This document shows, one piece after another, positions 41,448 through 50,465 of a stretch of 58,876 nt of DNA. How positions within the stretch are numbered: position 1 is the first letter of the stretch; every line of letters begins with the position of its first letter. A program made the translations under genes and the position numbers. This stretch comes from Actinoplanes siamensis (GTDB lineage: Bacteria > Actinomycetota > Actinomycetes > Mycobacteriales > Micromonosporaceae): the NCBI RefSeq assembly GCF_016862395.1, contig NZ_BOMW01000005.1, positions 1 through 58,876 of the forward strand. Reading direction: 5' to 3'. The notes under the pieces were generated by a model. That model did not search any database. It worked only from the letters and a program-made list of their open reading frames with translations, and was not told the DNA's origin.

Positions 41448-42674
41448 ATGCCTCTCCTCGCCACGGCACGCTCACGGGCCGGCGCCACCCTGCTCGGCGT
41501 CCTCACCGGCGCGGCGCTCGGGGTGGCCGCGCCGGCCGCCGCCCAGCCGGCCGCCGCCGACTCCGTCCTGGTCTGGTACGACGCGACGGCCGCCGCGATC
41601 GCCGCCGGCGGCGCGCCCACCCAGGTCACGAACAACCGTACGTGGGCGATCGCCTGGCTCGCCGCCGCCCGCGCCCAGGCCGGCACGCACTCGGCCGCCG
41701 GCCGGCGCGCCGCGCTCGCCGGCGCGGTCCACCAGACGCTGACCACGCTGATCCCCGGCCAGCAGAGCCCGGCCGACGCGACACTCGCCGCCGAGCTCGC
41801 GGCCCTGCCCGACCGGCAGGAGGTCCGCGACAGCGTGACGGCCGGCCGGGCGGCCGCGCGGCGAGTGCTCACCGAGCGCTCCGGCGACGGGCTCGACCCG
41901 GCGTCGGTGAACATTCCGTTCCCGGTGCCGGCGCCCGCGCCCGGGGTCTGGCAGCCGACGCCGCCGCAGTACGCCCCGGCCACCCAGTACGGCAACCGGG
42001 CCGCACGCCCGTTCGTCCTGCGCTCCGCCGCCCAGTTCCGCCCGCCCGCGCCCCCGGCGCCCGGCTCCGCACGCTACGAGGCCGATCTGGCCGAGGTCGC
42101 GGCGTACGGCTCGGCGACCAGCACGGTACGCACCCAGGCCCAGACCGACACGGCGACGTTCTGGCTCGGCTCGTCGCTGACGCTCTACACACCCATCCTG
42201 CGCGCCGCCGTCGCCCAGTCGCACGCTTCGATCGCGGACCGCATCCGCCTGGTGGCGCTGTTCCACGTCGCCGCCGTGGACACCCAGATCGCCACCTCCG
42301 ACGCCAAGTACGCCTACCAGCGCTGGCGCCCGGTGACCGCGATCCGCGCCGGCGGCGACACCACGTGGCTCCCGCTGCACGACACCCCGGCCCACCCGGA
42401 CTACCCGAGCGGCCACAACACCTACTCGGGCTCCGCCGAAGGAGTGCTCACCGGACTGGCCGGGCCGCGCGCCCGCGAGCCGTACACCATCAGCAGTCCC
42501 ACCGCGCCCGGCGTGACCCGCACCTACACCGACTGGCATCGGCCGAGCCTGGAGAACGTCGACGCCCGGGTCTGGTCGGGCATCCACACCCGCAACGCCG
42601 ACCTGGCCGGCATCCGCCTCGGCGACGACGTCGCCCGTTACGTGCTCGGCCACGCGCAGGCCGTGCTGCGCTGA
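41448..42674 (+). CDS. Secreted vanadium-dependent haloperoxidase/PAP2-family protein (408 aa)
   Basis: Residues 1-32 are a signal peptide (ATLLGVLTGAALGVAAPAAA). The all-helical domain has the three vanadate/phosphate motifs: AKYAYQRWRPVTAIR (Lys, Arg), HPDYPSGHNTYSGS (Ser-Gly-His) and DARVWSGIHTRNADLAG (Arg, catalytic His), plus a FHVAAVDTQIATSDA loop. It would oxidise halides to halogenate organic compounds, or act as an acid phosphatase; the residue after the SGH does not settle it. The ribosome site before ATG 41448 is weak (GGGG). Confidence 0.82.
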   Translation: MPLLATARSRAGATLLGVLTGAALGVAAPAAAQPAAADSVLVWYDATAAAIAAGGAPTQVTNNRTWAIAWLAAARAQAGTHSAAGRRAALAGAVHQTLTTLIPGQQSPADATLAAELAALPDRQEVRDSVTAGRAAARRVLTERSGDGLDPASVNIPFPVPAPAPGVWQPTPPQYAPATQYGNRAARPFVLRSAAQFRPPAPPAPGSARYEADLAEVAAYGSATSTVRTQAQTDTATFWLGSSLTLYTPILRAAVAQSHASIADRIRLVALFHVAAVDTQIATSDAKYAYQRWRPVTAIRAGGDTTWLPLHDTPAHPDYPSGHNTYSGSAEGVLTGLAGPRAREPYTISSPTAPGVTRTYTDWHRPSLENVDARVWSGIHTRNADLAGIRLGDDVARYVLGHAQAVLR

Positions 42675-42731
42675 GCACCGGCCGCCGGATCGGGGCGGCC
42701 ACATCGAGCGGCCCGCCGCCGGGGATGCCGG

Positions 42732-42753
42732 GGCGGGCTGTTCCAGGCCCGCC
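42732..42753. terminator. Bidirectional terminator hairpin
   Basis: GGCGGGC and GCCCGCC enclose an eight-base loop between the converging haloperoxidase and MarR genes. Confidence 0.6.
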
Positions 42754-42756
42754 GCC

Positions 42757-43248
42757 TCAGCCCTCGTCGTCCTGATGTTCGGTCCAGCCCAGCCACCAGT
42801 CCCGCTCGGAGACCTCCCCGGCCGCCTCGGCGAACGCCGTCAGCGCCCGGGTGACCTCCGGCCGCCACAGCTCCGCGGTGGCCTCGACCAGCCGCTCCAG
42901 CTCCTCCCGGCGGCGCGTCAGCACCTGGTCGACAAGCTCCTGCCCGGCCGGCGTCAGCCGCAACCGCACCACCCGCCGGTCGCTGGCCGACCGGGTCCGG
43001 CGGACCAGGCCCTTGCGCGCCAGCCGGTCCAGCATGCGCGTTCCGGTGGACGGGTTGATCCGCAGCTCCTCGGCGATGTCCACGCCGCGCTGCGGGCCGC
43101 GCACGGCGAGCACCACCAGGGTGCGGAACTGCGGCAGGGTGACCTCCTCCTCGGCGGCGGCCAGCGAGCGCGCGGTCATCCCCACGAAGGCGCGGCTGGC
43201 CAGGATCAGCGCCTGCACGACAGCCGCCCGGTCGGTGGAAGGTTGCAT
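42757..43248 (-). CDS. MarR-family transcriptional regulator (163 aa)
   Basis: Winged helix: LPQFRTLVVLAVRGPQRGVD, IAEELRINPSTGTRMLDRLA (recognition helix) and KGLVRRTRSASDRRVVRLRL with the Asp/Arg wing. A long C-terminal dimerisation helix ends in an acidic EHQDDEG tail. It lies 16 bases after the enolase-family gene on the same strand, so it is the last gene of the PoxB-like operon. Half-sites TTGCA at 43243-43247 and 43259-43263 overlap its start, consistent with autoregulation through the TTGCA-N3-TGCAA palindromes. Confidence 0.88.
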   Translation of the reverse strand: MQPSTDRAAVVQALILASRAFVGMTARSLAAAEEEVTLPQFRTLVVLAVRGPQRGVDIAEELRINPSTGTRMLDRLARKGLVRRTRSASDRRVVRLRLTPAGQELVDQVLTRRREELERLVEATAELWRPEVTRALTAFAEAAGEVSERDWWLGWTEHQDDEG

Positions 43249-43264
43249 GGGGACATGTTTGCAT

Positions 43265-44374
43265 TCAGGCGATCCGGTACCGGGAGGCGGCGTCGTCACG
43301 GAACTCGAGTCCGTGCCCGAGCCGGCCGGGATCGGGCCGCAGGACGCCGCCGGGTTCCGGGGCGGCGACCGGATGGAACAGCATTTCCTCGATGCGGACA
43401 TGGTCGTGGAACCACTCCAGGTGGCGCAAATTCGGGGTGGCCGCGGCGGCATCCAGGTGCAGGTGCGGCGCGCAGTGCCCGGAGATCTGCAGGTTCGCCG
43501 CGGCGGCCACGGCGGCGACGCGCTGCCACTCGGTGATGCCGCCGCACCGGGACAGATCGGCCTGCAGGCAGTCCACCGCGTCGGCCCGCACCATCCGGGC
43601 GAAGTACGGCAGGTCGTAACCGTACTCGCCGGCCGCGACGTCGGCGGTGACGCTGTCGCGGACCTCCCGCAGACCGGCCAGGTCGTCGGAGGAGACCGGC
43701 TCCTCGAACCAGCGCACGTCCTGGTCGGCGGCCGCCCGGGCGACCCGGATCGCCTGCTTGCGGCCGTATCCGCCGTTGGCGTCGACGTACAGCTCGGTGT
43801 CCGGGCCGACGATCCGGCGGGCCTGGGCGATGCGGGCCAGATCACGGTTCTCGGCGGCGCCCCGGTCCTCGGCGATCTTCATCTTGACGCGGGGGATGCC
43901 CTGCTCCCGGACCCAGTGCGTGAACTGGGCGGTGAGCTGCTCGTCGCGGTAACTGGTGAAGCCGCCGCTGCCGTAGATCGGGACGGTGTCGCGGGCGCGG
44001 CCCAACAGCCGGGCCAGCCGGATGTCCAGCAGCCGCGCCTTGAGATCCCAGAGCGCGACGTCGACGGCGGAGATCGCGCAGGCGGCGATCCCGGGCCGGC
44101 CGGCGTTCCGGGTGGCGCGGGCCATCGCGTCGTAGCAGGCGGGCACGTCCATGGCGTCCCGGCCGGTGACCACGCCGGCCAGCTGATCGCCGACCAGGAC
44201 GCCGGCCGCGGCGGCGCCGTAGGTCCAGCCGGTGCCGGTCCGTCCGGCGGCCCGCGCCCGGACCAGGACCAGTGTGGTCTCGGTCCAGGCGGTGGTGCCG
44301 TCGGCTTCCGGGCTGTCGGTGGGTATCCGGTACGCGGACGCGGTCACCACCTCGACCGGCACGTCAACGTCCAC
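43265..44374 (-). CDS. Enolase-superfamily enzyme (mandelate racemase/muconate cycloisomerase type, 369 aa)
   Basis: Barrel with K-x-K base VKMKIAED, metal ligands DANGGYG, EEPVSSDD and AGEYGYD, then LQADLSRCGG and the acid SGHCAPHLHLD (His). This is the mandelate-racemase/acid-sugar dehydratase arrangement, which abstracts an alpha proton from a carboxylate. The substrate cannot be read, but the partners are a PoxB-like and a D-2-hydroxyacid-dehydrogenase-like enzyme, so an acid-sugar or hydroxy-acid pathway is likely. Its first eleven bases overlap the dehydrogenase gene. Confidence 0.88.
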   Translation of the reverse strand: MDVDVPVEVVTASAYRIPTDSPEADGTTAWTETTLVLVRARAAGRTGTGWTYGAAAAGVLVGDQLAGVVTGRDAMDVPACYDAMARATRNAGRPGIAACAISAVDVALWDLKARLLDIRLARLLGRARDTVPIYGSGGFTSYRDEQLTAQFTHWVREQGIPRVKMKIAEDRGAAENRDLARIAQARRIVGPDTELYVDANGGYGRKQAIRVARAAADQDVRWFEEPVSSDDLAGLREVRDSVTADVAAGEYGYDLPYFARMVRADAVDCLQADLSRCGGITEWQRVAAVAAAANLQISGHCAPHLHLDAAAATPNLRHLEWFHDHVRIEEMLFHPVAAPEPGGVLRPDPGRLGHGLEFRDDAASRYRIA

Positions 44375-47357
44375 GTCGTACCTCCGGGCGTACCGAGATC
44401 TGCCGTTCCGGCAGTGTCCCGACCCGCACGCCGCGCAGCGCGGCGTTGACCACCTCGGCGGTGTGCACCGGCTGCCGGCCGGTGCGGGCCTCCTGGATCT
44501 GGGTGCGGCAGGAGAATCCGTCGGCCAGCACCAGGGTGGTGTCGTCCGCCGCCCGTACGGCCGGCAGCAGCACCTGCTCCCCCACGGCCAGCGAGACGTC
44601 GCGGTGCTCGCGCGTCATCCCGAAGTCGCCGGCCAGCCCGCAGCATCCGGACGCGAGTCTCTCGTTGTCCAGACCGGCCCGGCGCAGCAGCTCCTGGTCG
44701 GCGTCGTAGCCGAGGACCGCGTGGTGGTGGCAGTGCGCCTGGCTGATCGCGTGCGGCCGGTCGCCGCCGGCCGAGGTCAGCGGCGGCAGACCGACATCGT
44801 GGTCGGTGACCAGCAGTTCCGCGAAGGTGCGGGTCTGCCGCTTCAGCCGTTGCACGTCCTGGCCGGGGCCGAGCAGGTCGGCGGCGTCGGAGCGCAGCAC
44901 CGCAGTGCAGGACGGTTCGAGGCCGACCACCGGGACGCCCTGGCGCAGCCGGGGCGCGAGGACCTCGACGGTACGGCGCAGCACCCGCCGGGCGACGCCG
45001 AGCTGGCCGGTGGAGATCCAGGTGAGGCCGCAGCACACCTGCTGCCGGGGCAGCTCGACCCGGAATCCGAGCTGTTCGAGGGCGCCCACCGCGGACGCGG
45101 CGATGCCCGGGGCCAGGTAGGTGGTGAACGTGTCCGGCCACAGCAGCACGGTGCCGCGTGCGCCGTCGCCGCGCGGCGTCCGGTGGCGGAACCAGCGCTT
45201 GAAGCCGGCGCGGGCGAAGCGCGGGACGTCCCGCGCCGGGTCGATGCCGCCGAGCCGCTTGACCAGCGCGCCGAGCACCGGCGCGTGGGTGGCCGCGTTG
45301 GTCAGGCCGGGCGCGCACGCGGCGACGCGGGCGGCTACCGGCAGCCAGCCCAGCGAGTAGTGCGGGACCGGGCGGATCCGGCCGTGGTACCGGTGGGCCA
45401 GGAACTCCGCCTTGTAGGTGGCCATGTCGACGTGCATGGGACAGTCCCGTTTGCACCCCTTGCAGGCCAGGCAGAGGTCGAGGGCGTCGGCGACAGCGGG
45501 TTCGTGCCAGCCGTCGATGGTCTCGCCGCGCAGCATCTCGAACAGCAGCCGGGCCCGGCCACGGGTGGAGTGCTGTTCGTCGCGGGTGACCTGGTAGCTG
45601 GGGCACATCACCCCGTCGCCGGGCTCGTGGTGACGGCACAGGCCCACGCCGGCGCAGCGCAGCGCGGCCCTGGCGAAACTGCCGTCGTCGTCGGCGTACC
45701 GGAAGTAGGTGGCCGGTTCGGCCGGGGCGTAGTCGGCGCCCAGGCGCAACTGGCCGTCGATCGGGTTGGCGTGCACCACCTTGCCGGGGTTCATCCGGTT
45801 GTCCGGGTCGAAGATCGCTTTGAACTCCTCGAACGCGCGGACCACCTCCGGCCCGTACATCCTGGTCAGCAGCCGGCCCCGGGCCTGGCCGTCGCCGTGC
45901 TCGCCGGAGTAGCTGCCGCCGTATTGGCCGACCAGGTCGGCGGCGTCGTCGACGAAGGACCGGAAGGCGCGTACGCCGTCCGCGGTGACCAGGTCGAACG
46001 GGATCGAGGTGTGCAGGCAGCCGTCGCCGAAGTGACCGTAGAGGCTGGCCACGTCGTAGTCGTAGCGGTGCAGCAGTTCGCGGAAGTCGCGCAGGTAGTC
46101 GCCGAGGCGGTCCGGCGGCACGGCCGAATCCTCCCAGCCCGGCCAGGTGTCCGGGCCGCCGCCGGGGGTCCGGGCGGTCGCGCCCAGCCCGGCCTCGCGT
46201 ACCCCCCACATCTGCTCGCGGTGCTCCGGGTCGTCGAAGATCCTCGCCTCGTCGTGACCGAGCTCGGCGAGCATGTCGTGGATGGTGGCGGTCGCCTCGC
46301 CGGCGGTGTCGGCCCCGAAGTCGGCCATCAGCCACGCGCCGCCCTCGGGCAGCAGCCTCAACGCCTCCGGGCGCATGTGCTCCTCGCCCTCGTAGCGCAC
46401 GAGCTTGTCGTCCAGTCCTTCCAGGGCCACCGGCCGGTACCGGTTCACCGTCGGGACCGCGTCGCCGGCGGTCGCGATGTCCGGGAACGCCATCAGCACC
46501 AACACCCGTTCGGCCGGCTCCGGCACCAGCCGCAGTTGGGCACGCAGCACTGTGACACAGGTGGACTCGGTGCCGGCCAGGGCCTGGGCCAGGTCGAAAC
46601 CGTTCTCCGGCAGCAGGGCCGGCAGGTTGTAGCCGGAGATCCGGCGCGGCAGCCGCGGGAACGCCCGGATCCGGTCGGCGTACCGGTCGCGCAGCTCGCG
46701 GACCCGGCGGTGGATCTCGGCGCGGCGGCCGCCAACGCGCAGGATCGCGGCGTACTCCTCGTCGGTGACCGGGCCGACCCACATACGCTCACCGTCGTAG
46801 GTGAGGACCTCCAGACGGCATACGTTCGCGGCGGTGGTGCCACTCCACTGTGCGGTCGACCCGCACGAGTTGTTGCCGATCATCCCGCCGATCGTGCAGT
46901 GATCGTGGGTGGACGGTTTCGGACCGAAGATCAGCCGGTGGTACGGGCCGGTCTGCTTGTTCAGCTCGTCGAGCACCAGGCCTGGTTGTACCGTGGCGCG
47001 GCGCCGGTCCGGGTCGAACGACTCGACAGCGGTCAGGTGCTTGGAGAAGTCCATCACCACGGCGACGTTGCAGCACTCGCCGGCCAGACTGGTGCCCCCA
47101 CCACGGGACAGCACCGGCGCGCCGAACTCCCGGCAGGTGGCGACCGTGGCGATCACGTCGTCCAGCGTGCGCGGCACCACTACGCCGATCGGGACCTGCC
47201 GGTAGTTGGAGGCGTCCGTGGCGTACATCGCCCGGGTGCCCGGGTCGAAGCGCACCCCGCCGCGGACCCGCCGGCGCAGCGTCCGGGCGAGCCCGGCGGC
47301 GTCGACCGGCGCGCTGCCGGCGAGGCGCACCGGCGAGGCGGGGTCCACCTTGGTCAT
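44364..47357 (-). CDS. FAD/Fe-S D-2-hydroxyacid dehydrogenase, YdiJ/Dld-like fusion (997 aa)
   Basis: N-terminal FAD-binding (PCMH) domain: VLSRGGGTSLAGECCNVAVV, GNNSCGSTAQWSGTTAANV; FAD-oxidase C-terminal domain with SGEHGDGQARGRLL; a double 4Fe-4S section starting RCAGVGLC and containing CLACKGCKRDCPMHVDM; then two CCG domains with QVCCGLTWIST and SGCCGLAGDFG. E. coli YdiJ has the same organisation and oxidises D-2-hydroxyglutarate. It probably passes electrons from a D-2-hydroxyacid to the quinone pool at the membrane. It starts within the stop of the TPP-enzyme gene (ATGA), so the two are coupled. Confidence 0.88.
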   Translation of the reverse strand: MTKVDPASPVRLAGSAPVDAAGLARTLRRRVRGGVRFDPGTRAMYATDASNYRQVPIGVVVPRTLDDVIATVATCREFGAPVLSRGGGTSLAGECCNVAVVMDFSKHLTAVESFDPDRRRATVQPGLVLDELNKQTGPYHRLIFGPKPSTHDHCTIGGMIGNNSCGSTAQWSGTTAANVCRLEVLTYDGERMWVGPVTDEEYAAILRVGGRRAEIHRRVRELRDRYADRIRAFPRLPRRISGYNLPALLPENGFDLAQALAGTESTCVTVLRAQLRLVPEPAERVLVLMAFPDIATAGDAVPTVNRYRPVALEGLDDKLVRYEGEEHMRPEALRLLPEGGAWLMADFGADTAGEATATIHDMLAELGHDEARIFDDPEHREQMWGVREAGLGATARTPGGGPDTWPGWEDSAVPPDRLGDYLRDFRELLHRYDYDVASLYGHFGDGCLHTSIPFDLVTADGVRAFRSFVDDAADLVGQYGGSYSGEHGDGQARGRLLTRMYGPEVVRAFEEFKAIFDPDNRMNPGKVVHANPIDGQLRLGADYAPAEPATYFRYADDDGSFARAALRCAGVGLCRHHEPGDGVMCPSYQVTRDEQHSTRGRARLLFEMLRGETIDGWHEPAVADALDLCLACKGCKRDCPMHVDMATYKAEFLAHRYHGRIRPVPHYSLGWLPVAARVAACAPGLTNAATHAPVLGALVKRLGGIDPARDVPRFARAGFKRWFRHRTPRGDGARGTVLLWPDTFTTYLAPGIAASAVGALEQLGFRVELPRQQVCCGLTWISTGQLGVARRVLRRTVEVLAPRLRQGVPVVGLEPSCTAVLRSDAADLLGPGQDVQRLKRQTRTFAELLVTDHDVGLPPLTSAGGDRPHAISQAHCHHHAVLGYDADQELLRRAGLDNERLASGCCGLAGDFGMTREHRDVSLAVGEQVLLPAVRAADDTTLVLADGFSCRTQIQEARTGRQPVHTAEVVNAALRGVRVGTLPERQISVRPEVRRGR

Positions 47358-49126
47358 GAGTCACCCCGCAACTGGGCGATCTTGTCCTTGAACAGGGTGG
47401 TGGCGATCGCCGCGCGGTGCGGCTGCCCATGCAGGAAGGCGGTGGCGAACTTCTTCGCCTGCTGATAGTTGACCTTGCCGGGCATCGGCGGCTCGTTCGG
47501 GTCGACGGCGACGTCCAGCAGGGCCGGACCCGGATGGGCCAGCGCCTCCGCCAGCGCCTGCCGCAGGTCCCCCGGCGCGGTGATCCGCGCGCCGAAGCCG
47601 CCGCTGGCCCGCGCCCAGGCCGCGTAGTCGGGCTGCGGCTCGCCGAACCGGACCCCGTGCTCGGGGTAGCCGAGCACCATCTGCTCCCAGAGGATCTGGC
47701 CCAGCGAGTTGTTGTTGTTGATCACGACGGTGATCGGCAGCTGGTACCGGCAGGCGGTGGAGAACTCGGCCATCAGCATGGCGAAGCCGCCGTCACCCTG
47801 CAGGGCGATCACCTGGCGGTGCGGGAAGGCGTGCTGGATGGCGATCGCGTACGGCAGGCCGGGCGCCATCGTGGCCAGGTTCCCGGACAGATAGAACTCC
47901 CGCTCGCCGCGGATGGTGAAGTGCCGGGCCGCCCAGGTCGCGATGGTGCCGGAGTCGCAGCACAGCACCGCGTCGTCGGAGGCCAGCCCGTCGATGCAGG
48001 CGGCCAGGTATTGCGGGGCGATCGGGTCCCGGTCCGGGTCCTGCAGGGCTGTCATCTTCGCCCGCCAGTCGCGCATCGCGGCCTGGTACTTCTCCAGATG
48101 CCCGCGGTCGGCGTGCCGGCGCAGCCGCGGCAGCAGCGCCTCGAGAGTGGCCGCGACGTCGCCGACGAGCGGGACATCGGTGGGCAGCCGGGTGCCGACC
48201 CGGGCCGGTTCCAGGTCGATCTGCAACACCTTCACCTTGCCCGGCTCGGGCAGGTGCTTGGTGTACGGGAAGTTCGTACCCAGCATGACCAGGGTGTCGA
48301 TGTCGCCCATCAGCTCCTCGCTGGGCGCCGTGCCGAGCAGGCCGAGCCCGCCGGTGGTGTACGGCGAGTCGTCGGGCAGCACCATCTTGCCGGGCAGCGT
48401 CTTGACCACCGGGGCGCCGAGGGTTTCGGCGAGAACCTCGACCAGGGTTCCGGCGCCCCGGGCGCCGACGCCGGCCAGGATCGCCGTCCGCCCGGCGCCG
48501 TCGAGCAGGTGCACGGCCCGGTCCAGGTCCTCGTCGCGCGGCCGCACCGGCGGATCCAGGTAGATCGGCGCGGTGTGCGGCGGGTTCGCCGGGGCCACGT
48601 GCTGGTAGGGATCCTCGCCGGCCGCGGCGACCTGGATGTCGTTGGGCACGCACAGATGCGCGACGCCACGACCGGCGTACGCGTGCCGGATGGCCAGGTC
48701 GACCAGCCCCGGCAGCTGCTGCGGGTTGACCACCAGCTGGTTGTAGACCGCCACGTCCGCGTACAGCTTCGTCAGGTCCACCTCCTGCTGGTAGCCGGTG
48801 CCCAGCACCGAGGTCTCCTGCATGCCGGTGATGGCCAGCACCGGCGCGTGGTCCAGGGCCGCGTCGTACAGCCCGTTGGCCAGGTGGATGCCGCCGGGGC
48901 CGGAGGTGGCCAGGCAGACCCCGATCTTCCCGGTGGCCTTCGCGTGGGCGCTCGCCATGAACGCCGCTGCCTCCTCGTGGTGCACCAGCACGAACCGCAC
49001 CCGGTCCGCGTTACGGCGCAGGCCCTCCATCAGCCCGTTGATGCCGTCGCCGGGCAGGCCGAACACCGTGTCGACGCCCCAGTCGGCGAGTCGCGAGATC
49101 AGAACTTGCGAGGTTGTCGTCTCCAT
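47354..49126 (-). CDS. Pyruvate oxidase/acetolactate synthase-like TPP enzyme (590 aa)
   Basis: The TPP-activating Glu lies in LVHHEEAAAFMASAHAKATG; central domain with AGRTAILAGVGARGAGTLVE; the TPP-Mg motif is LQGDGGFAMLMAEFSTACRY followed by VVINNNNSLG. The C-terminal stretch KVNYQQAKKFATAFLHGQ resembles the membrane-associating end of PoxB, so pyruvate or another 2-oxo acid oxidation feeding quinones fits better than acetolactate synthesis. First gene of the operon; a TTGCA-N3-TGCAA palindrome lies 35-47 bases upstream of its ATG. Confidence 0.88.
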   Translation of the reverse strand: METTTSQVLISRLADWGVDTVFGLPGDGINGLMEGLRRNADRVRFVLVHHEEAAAFMASAHAKATGKIGVCLATSGPGGIHLANGLYDAALDHAPVLAITGMQETSVLGTGYQQEVDLTKLYADVAVYNQLVVNPQQLPGLVDLAIRHAYAGRGVAHLCVPNDIQVAAAGEDPYQHVAPANPPHTAPIYLDPPVRPRDEDLDRAVHLLDGAGRTAILAGVGARGAGTLVEVLAETLGAPVVKTLPGKMVLPDDSPYTTGGLGLLGTAPSEELMGDIDTLVMLGTNFPYTKHLPEPGKVKVLQIDLEPARVGTRLPTDVPLVGDVAATLEALLPRLRRHADRGHLEKYQAAMRDWRAKMTALQDPDRDPIAPQYLAACIDGLASDDAVLCCDSGTIATWAARHFTIRGEREFYLSGNLATMAPGLPYAIAIQHAFPHRQVIALQGDGGFAMLMAEFSTACRYQLPITVVINNNNSLGQILWEQMVLGYPEHGVRFGEPQPDYAAWARASGGFGARITAPGDLRQALAEALAHPGPALLDVAVDPNEPPMPGKVNYQQAKKFATAFLHGQPHRAAIATTLFKDKIAQLRGDS

Positions 49127-49160
49127 GCCTCCCGCTTACCCGCCATGCAGCACGCAAACA

Positions 49161-49173
49161 TTGCACAATGCAA
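49161..49173. promoter_or_regulatory. Palindrome TTGCA-N3-TGCAA upstream of the PoxB-like operon
   Basis: TTGCACAATGCAA, with arms identical to those at 32919 and a different three-base centre. It lies 35 bases before the first ATG of the operon that encodes the MarR protein, so it is probably that regulator's operator. Confidence 0.6.
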
Positions 49174-49360
49174 GAATGGTCTGAGGTATGAAGCCGGCGG
49201 GCCACTTCCGTTACTGACCGGAACCCGGCCCGCAGCCGCCCGTCGTGCCGCGGGTGGCGGCGCCGGGGCCCGGCTTCGCACCGCCCGCCACCCTCGCGTC
49301 CGCCGGCCGCGAATCAGGCAGAAAAGCCGGCGGCCAATCGTGAGGCCGTATTGTTCCGGT

Positions 49361-50224
49361 ATGACGCAACGAAAAGTAAGCGTATGGCAACCATTCTTCC
49401 TCGGCACTGAAAGCTCGCGGGCCGCAGTCGACGCCGCGAACGAGCTGGAGCGGCTCGGCTACTCCCGGATCTGGTTCTCGGCCGGATTCGACCACAAGCT
49501 GCCGCCGCGCTTCCGCGAGCTGCTGGACGGCACCGAGCGCATCGGGGTCGCCTCCGGGATCGCGTCCATCTGGCACACGTCGCCGGAGGACACGGCCGCG
49601 TTCACCGCGGACGCCGAACGGGCGCACCCCGGACGGTTCCTGCTCGGCCTCGGCGCCAGTCACTCCGTGCTGGTCGAACGCGACGGCACCGACTACCGCA
49701 GGCCCTACTCGAAGATGGTGGAGTACCTCGACGCCCTGGACGCCGCCGGGCTCGCCCCCGAGCGGCGGGTCCTGGCCGCCCTCGGCCCGCGCATGCTGGA
49801 GCTCTCCCGGGACCGTTCGGCCGGCGCGCACCCGTACTTCACCACCGCCGAGCACACCGCCGAGGCCCGCACGACGATCGGGCCCGACAAACTGCTCGCG
49901 CCCGAGGTGGCCGTGGTCCTCGAAACGGACCCGGAGGTAGCGCGCGCCACCGCCCGGCAGTACACCACCGGATACCTCGCCCTGCCCAACTACACCAACA
50001 ACCTGCGCCGGCTCGGCTGGACCGACGAGGACCTGGCCGGCGGCGGCAGCGACCGCCTGGTCGACGCCCTCATCCCGTGGGGTACGGCCGAGCGGGTCGC
50101 CGCCGGCATCGAGAAGCACTACCAGGCCGGTGCGGACGAGGTGGCGATCCAGGTCCTCAACGGCGGCGACGACCGAGCGTTCCCCGCCGAGGCGTTCCGC
50201 GCCCTCGCCGGGATCCTGATCTGA
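49361..50224 (+). CDS. F420-dependent luciferase-like oxidoreductase (287 aa)
   Basis: A compact LLM-class TIM barrel of the F420 type (TIGR03620-like): VSVWQPFFLGTESSRAAVDA, LGLGASHSVLVE, YSKMVEYLDALDAAGL, RVLAALGPRMLELSRDRSAG and YLALPNYTNNLRRLGWTDED. It would reduce or oxidise a substrate with F420. TATTGT at 49349-49354 ends six bases before ATG 49361 and no ribosome site is seen, so a leaderless message is likely. Confidence 0.88.
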   Translation: MTQRKVSVWQPFFLGTESSRAAVDAANELERLGYSRIWFSAGFDHKLPPRFRELLDGTERIGVASGIASIWHTSPEDTAAFTADAERAHPGRFLLGLGASHSVLVERDGTDYRRPYSKMVEYLDALDAAGLAPERRVLAALGPRMLELSRDRSAGAHPYFTTAEHTAEARTTIGPDKLLAPEVAVVLETDPEVARATARQYTTGYLALPNYTNNLRRLGWTDEDLAGGGSDRLVDALIPWGTAERVAAGIEKHYQAGADEVAIQVLNGGDDRAFPAEAFRALAGILI

Positions 50225-50232
50225 GGGGCCCG

Positions 50233-50265
50233 CGGCGGCACGGGCCGGCTCGGCCCGTGCCGCCG
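50233..50265 (+). terminator. Strong terminator hairpin of the F420 oxidoreductase gene
   Basis: CGGCGGCACGGGCCG, three-base loop, then the exact 15-base complement, nine bases past the stop. The remainder of the gap to 50466 is AT-richer and probably holds a promoter. Confidence 0.88.
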
Positions 50266-50465
50266 GGCGATCTCCCGTCGGTGGCCCGCTCGCCCCGGAA
50301 ATGCCCGGGTGCCCGGAACGGAATACCGTTTCCCATGTGCACGCCGGTGCGGTGACTTCTTATTTCCGGCCGGCGAAAACGACTGACAATCGACAATTAA
50401 CGGCGGCCCGGCCGCGTTCCCGATTCCCTCCTGGCCCGGATGCCCACCCGATTATGGTGAGCGTC

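Noticed and set aside
47417..49360. Long rightward frame that continues into the F420 oxidoreductase
   Set aside because: Only the section from ATG 49361 has LLM-class motifs. The rest is antisense to the TPP-enzyme gene.
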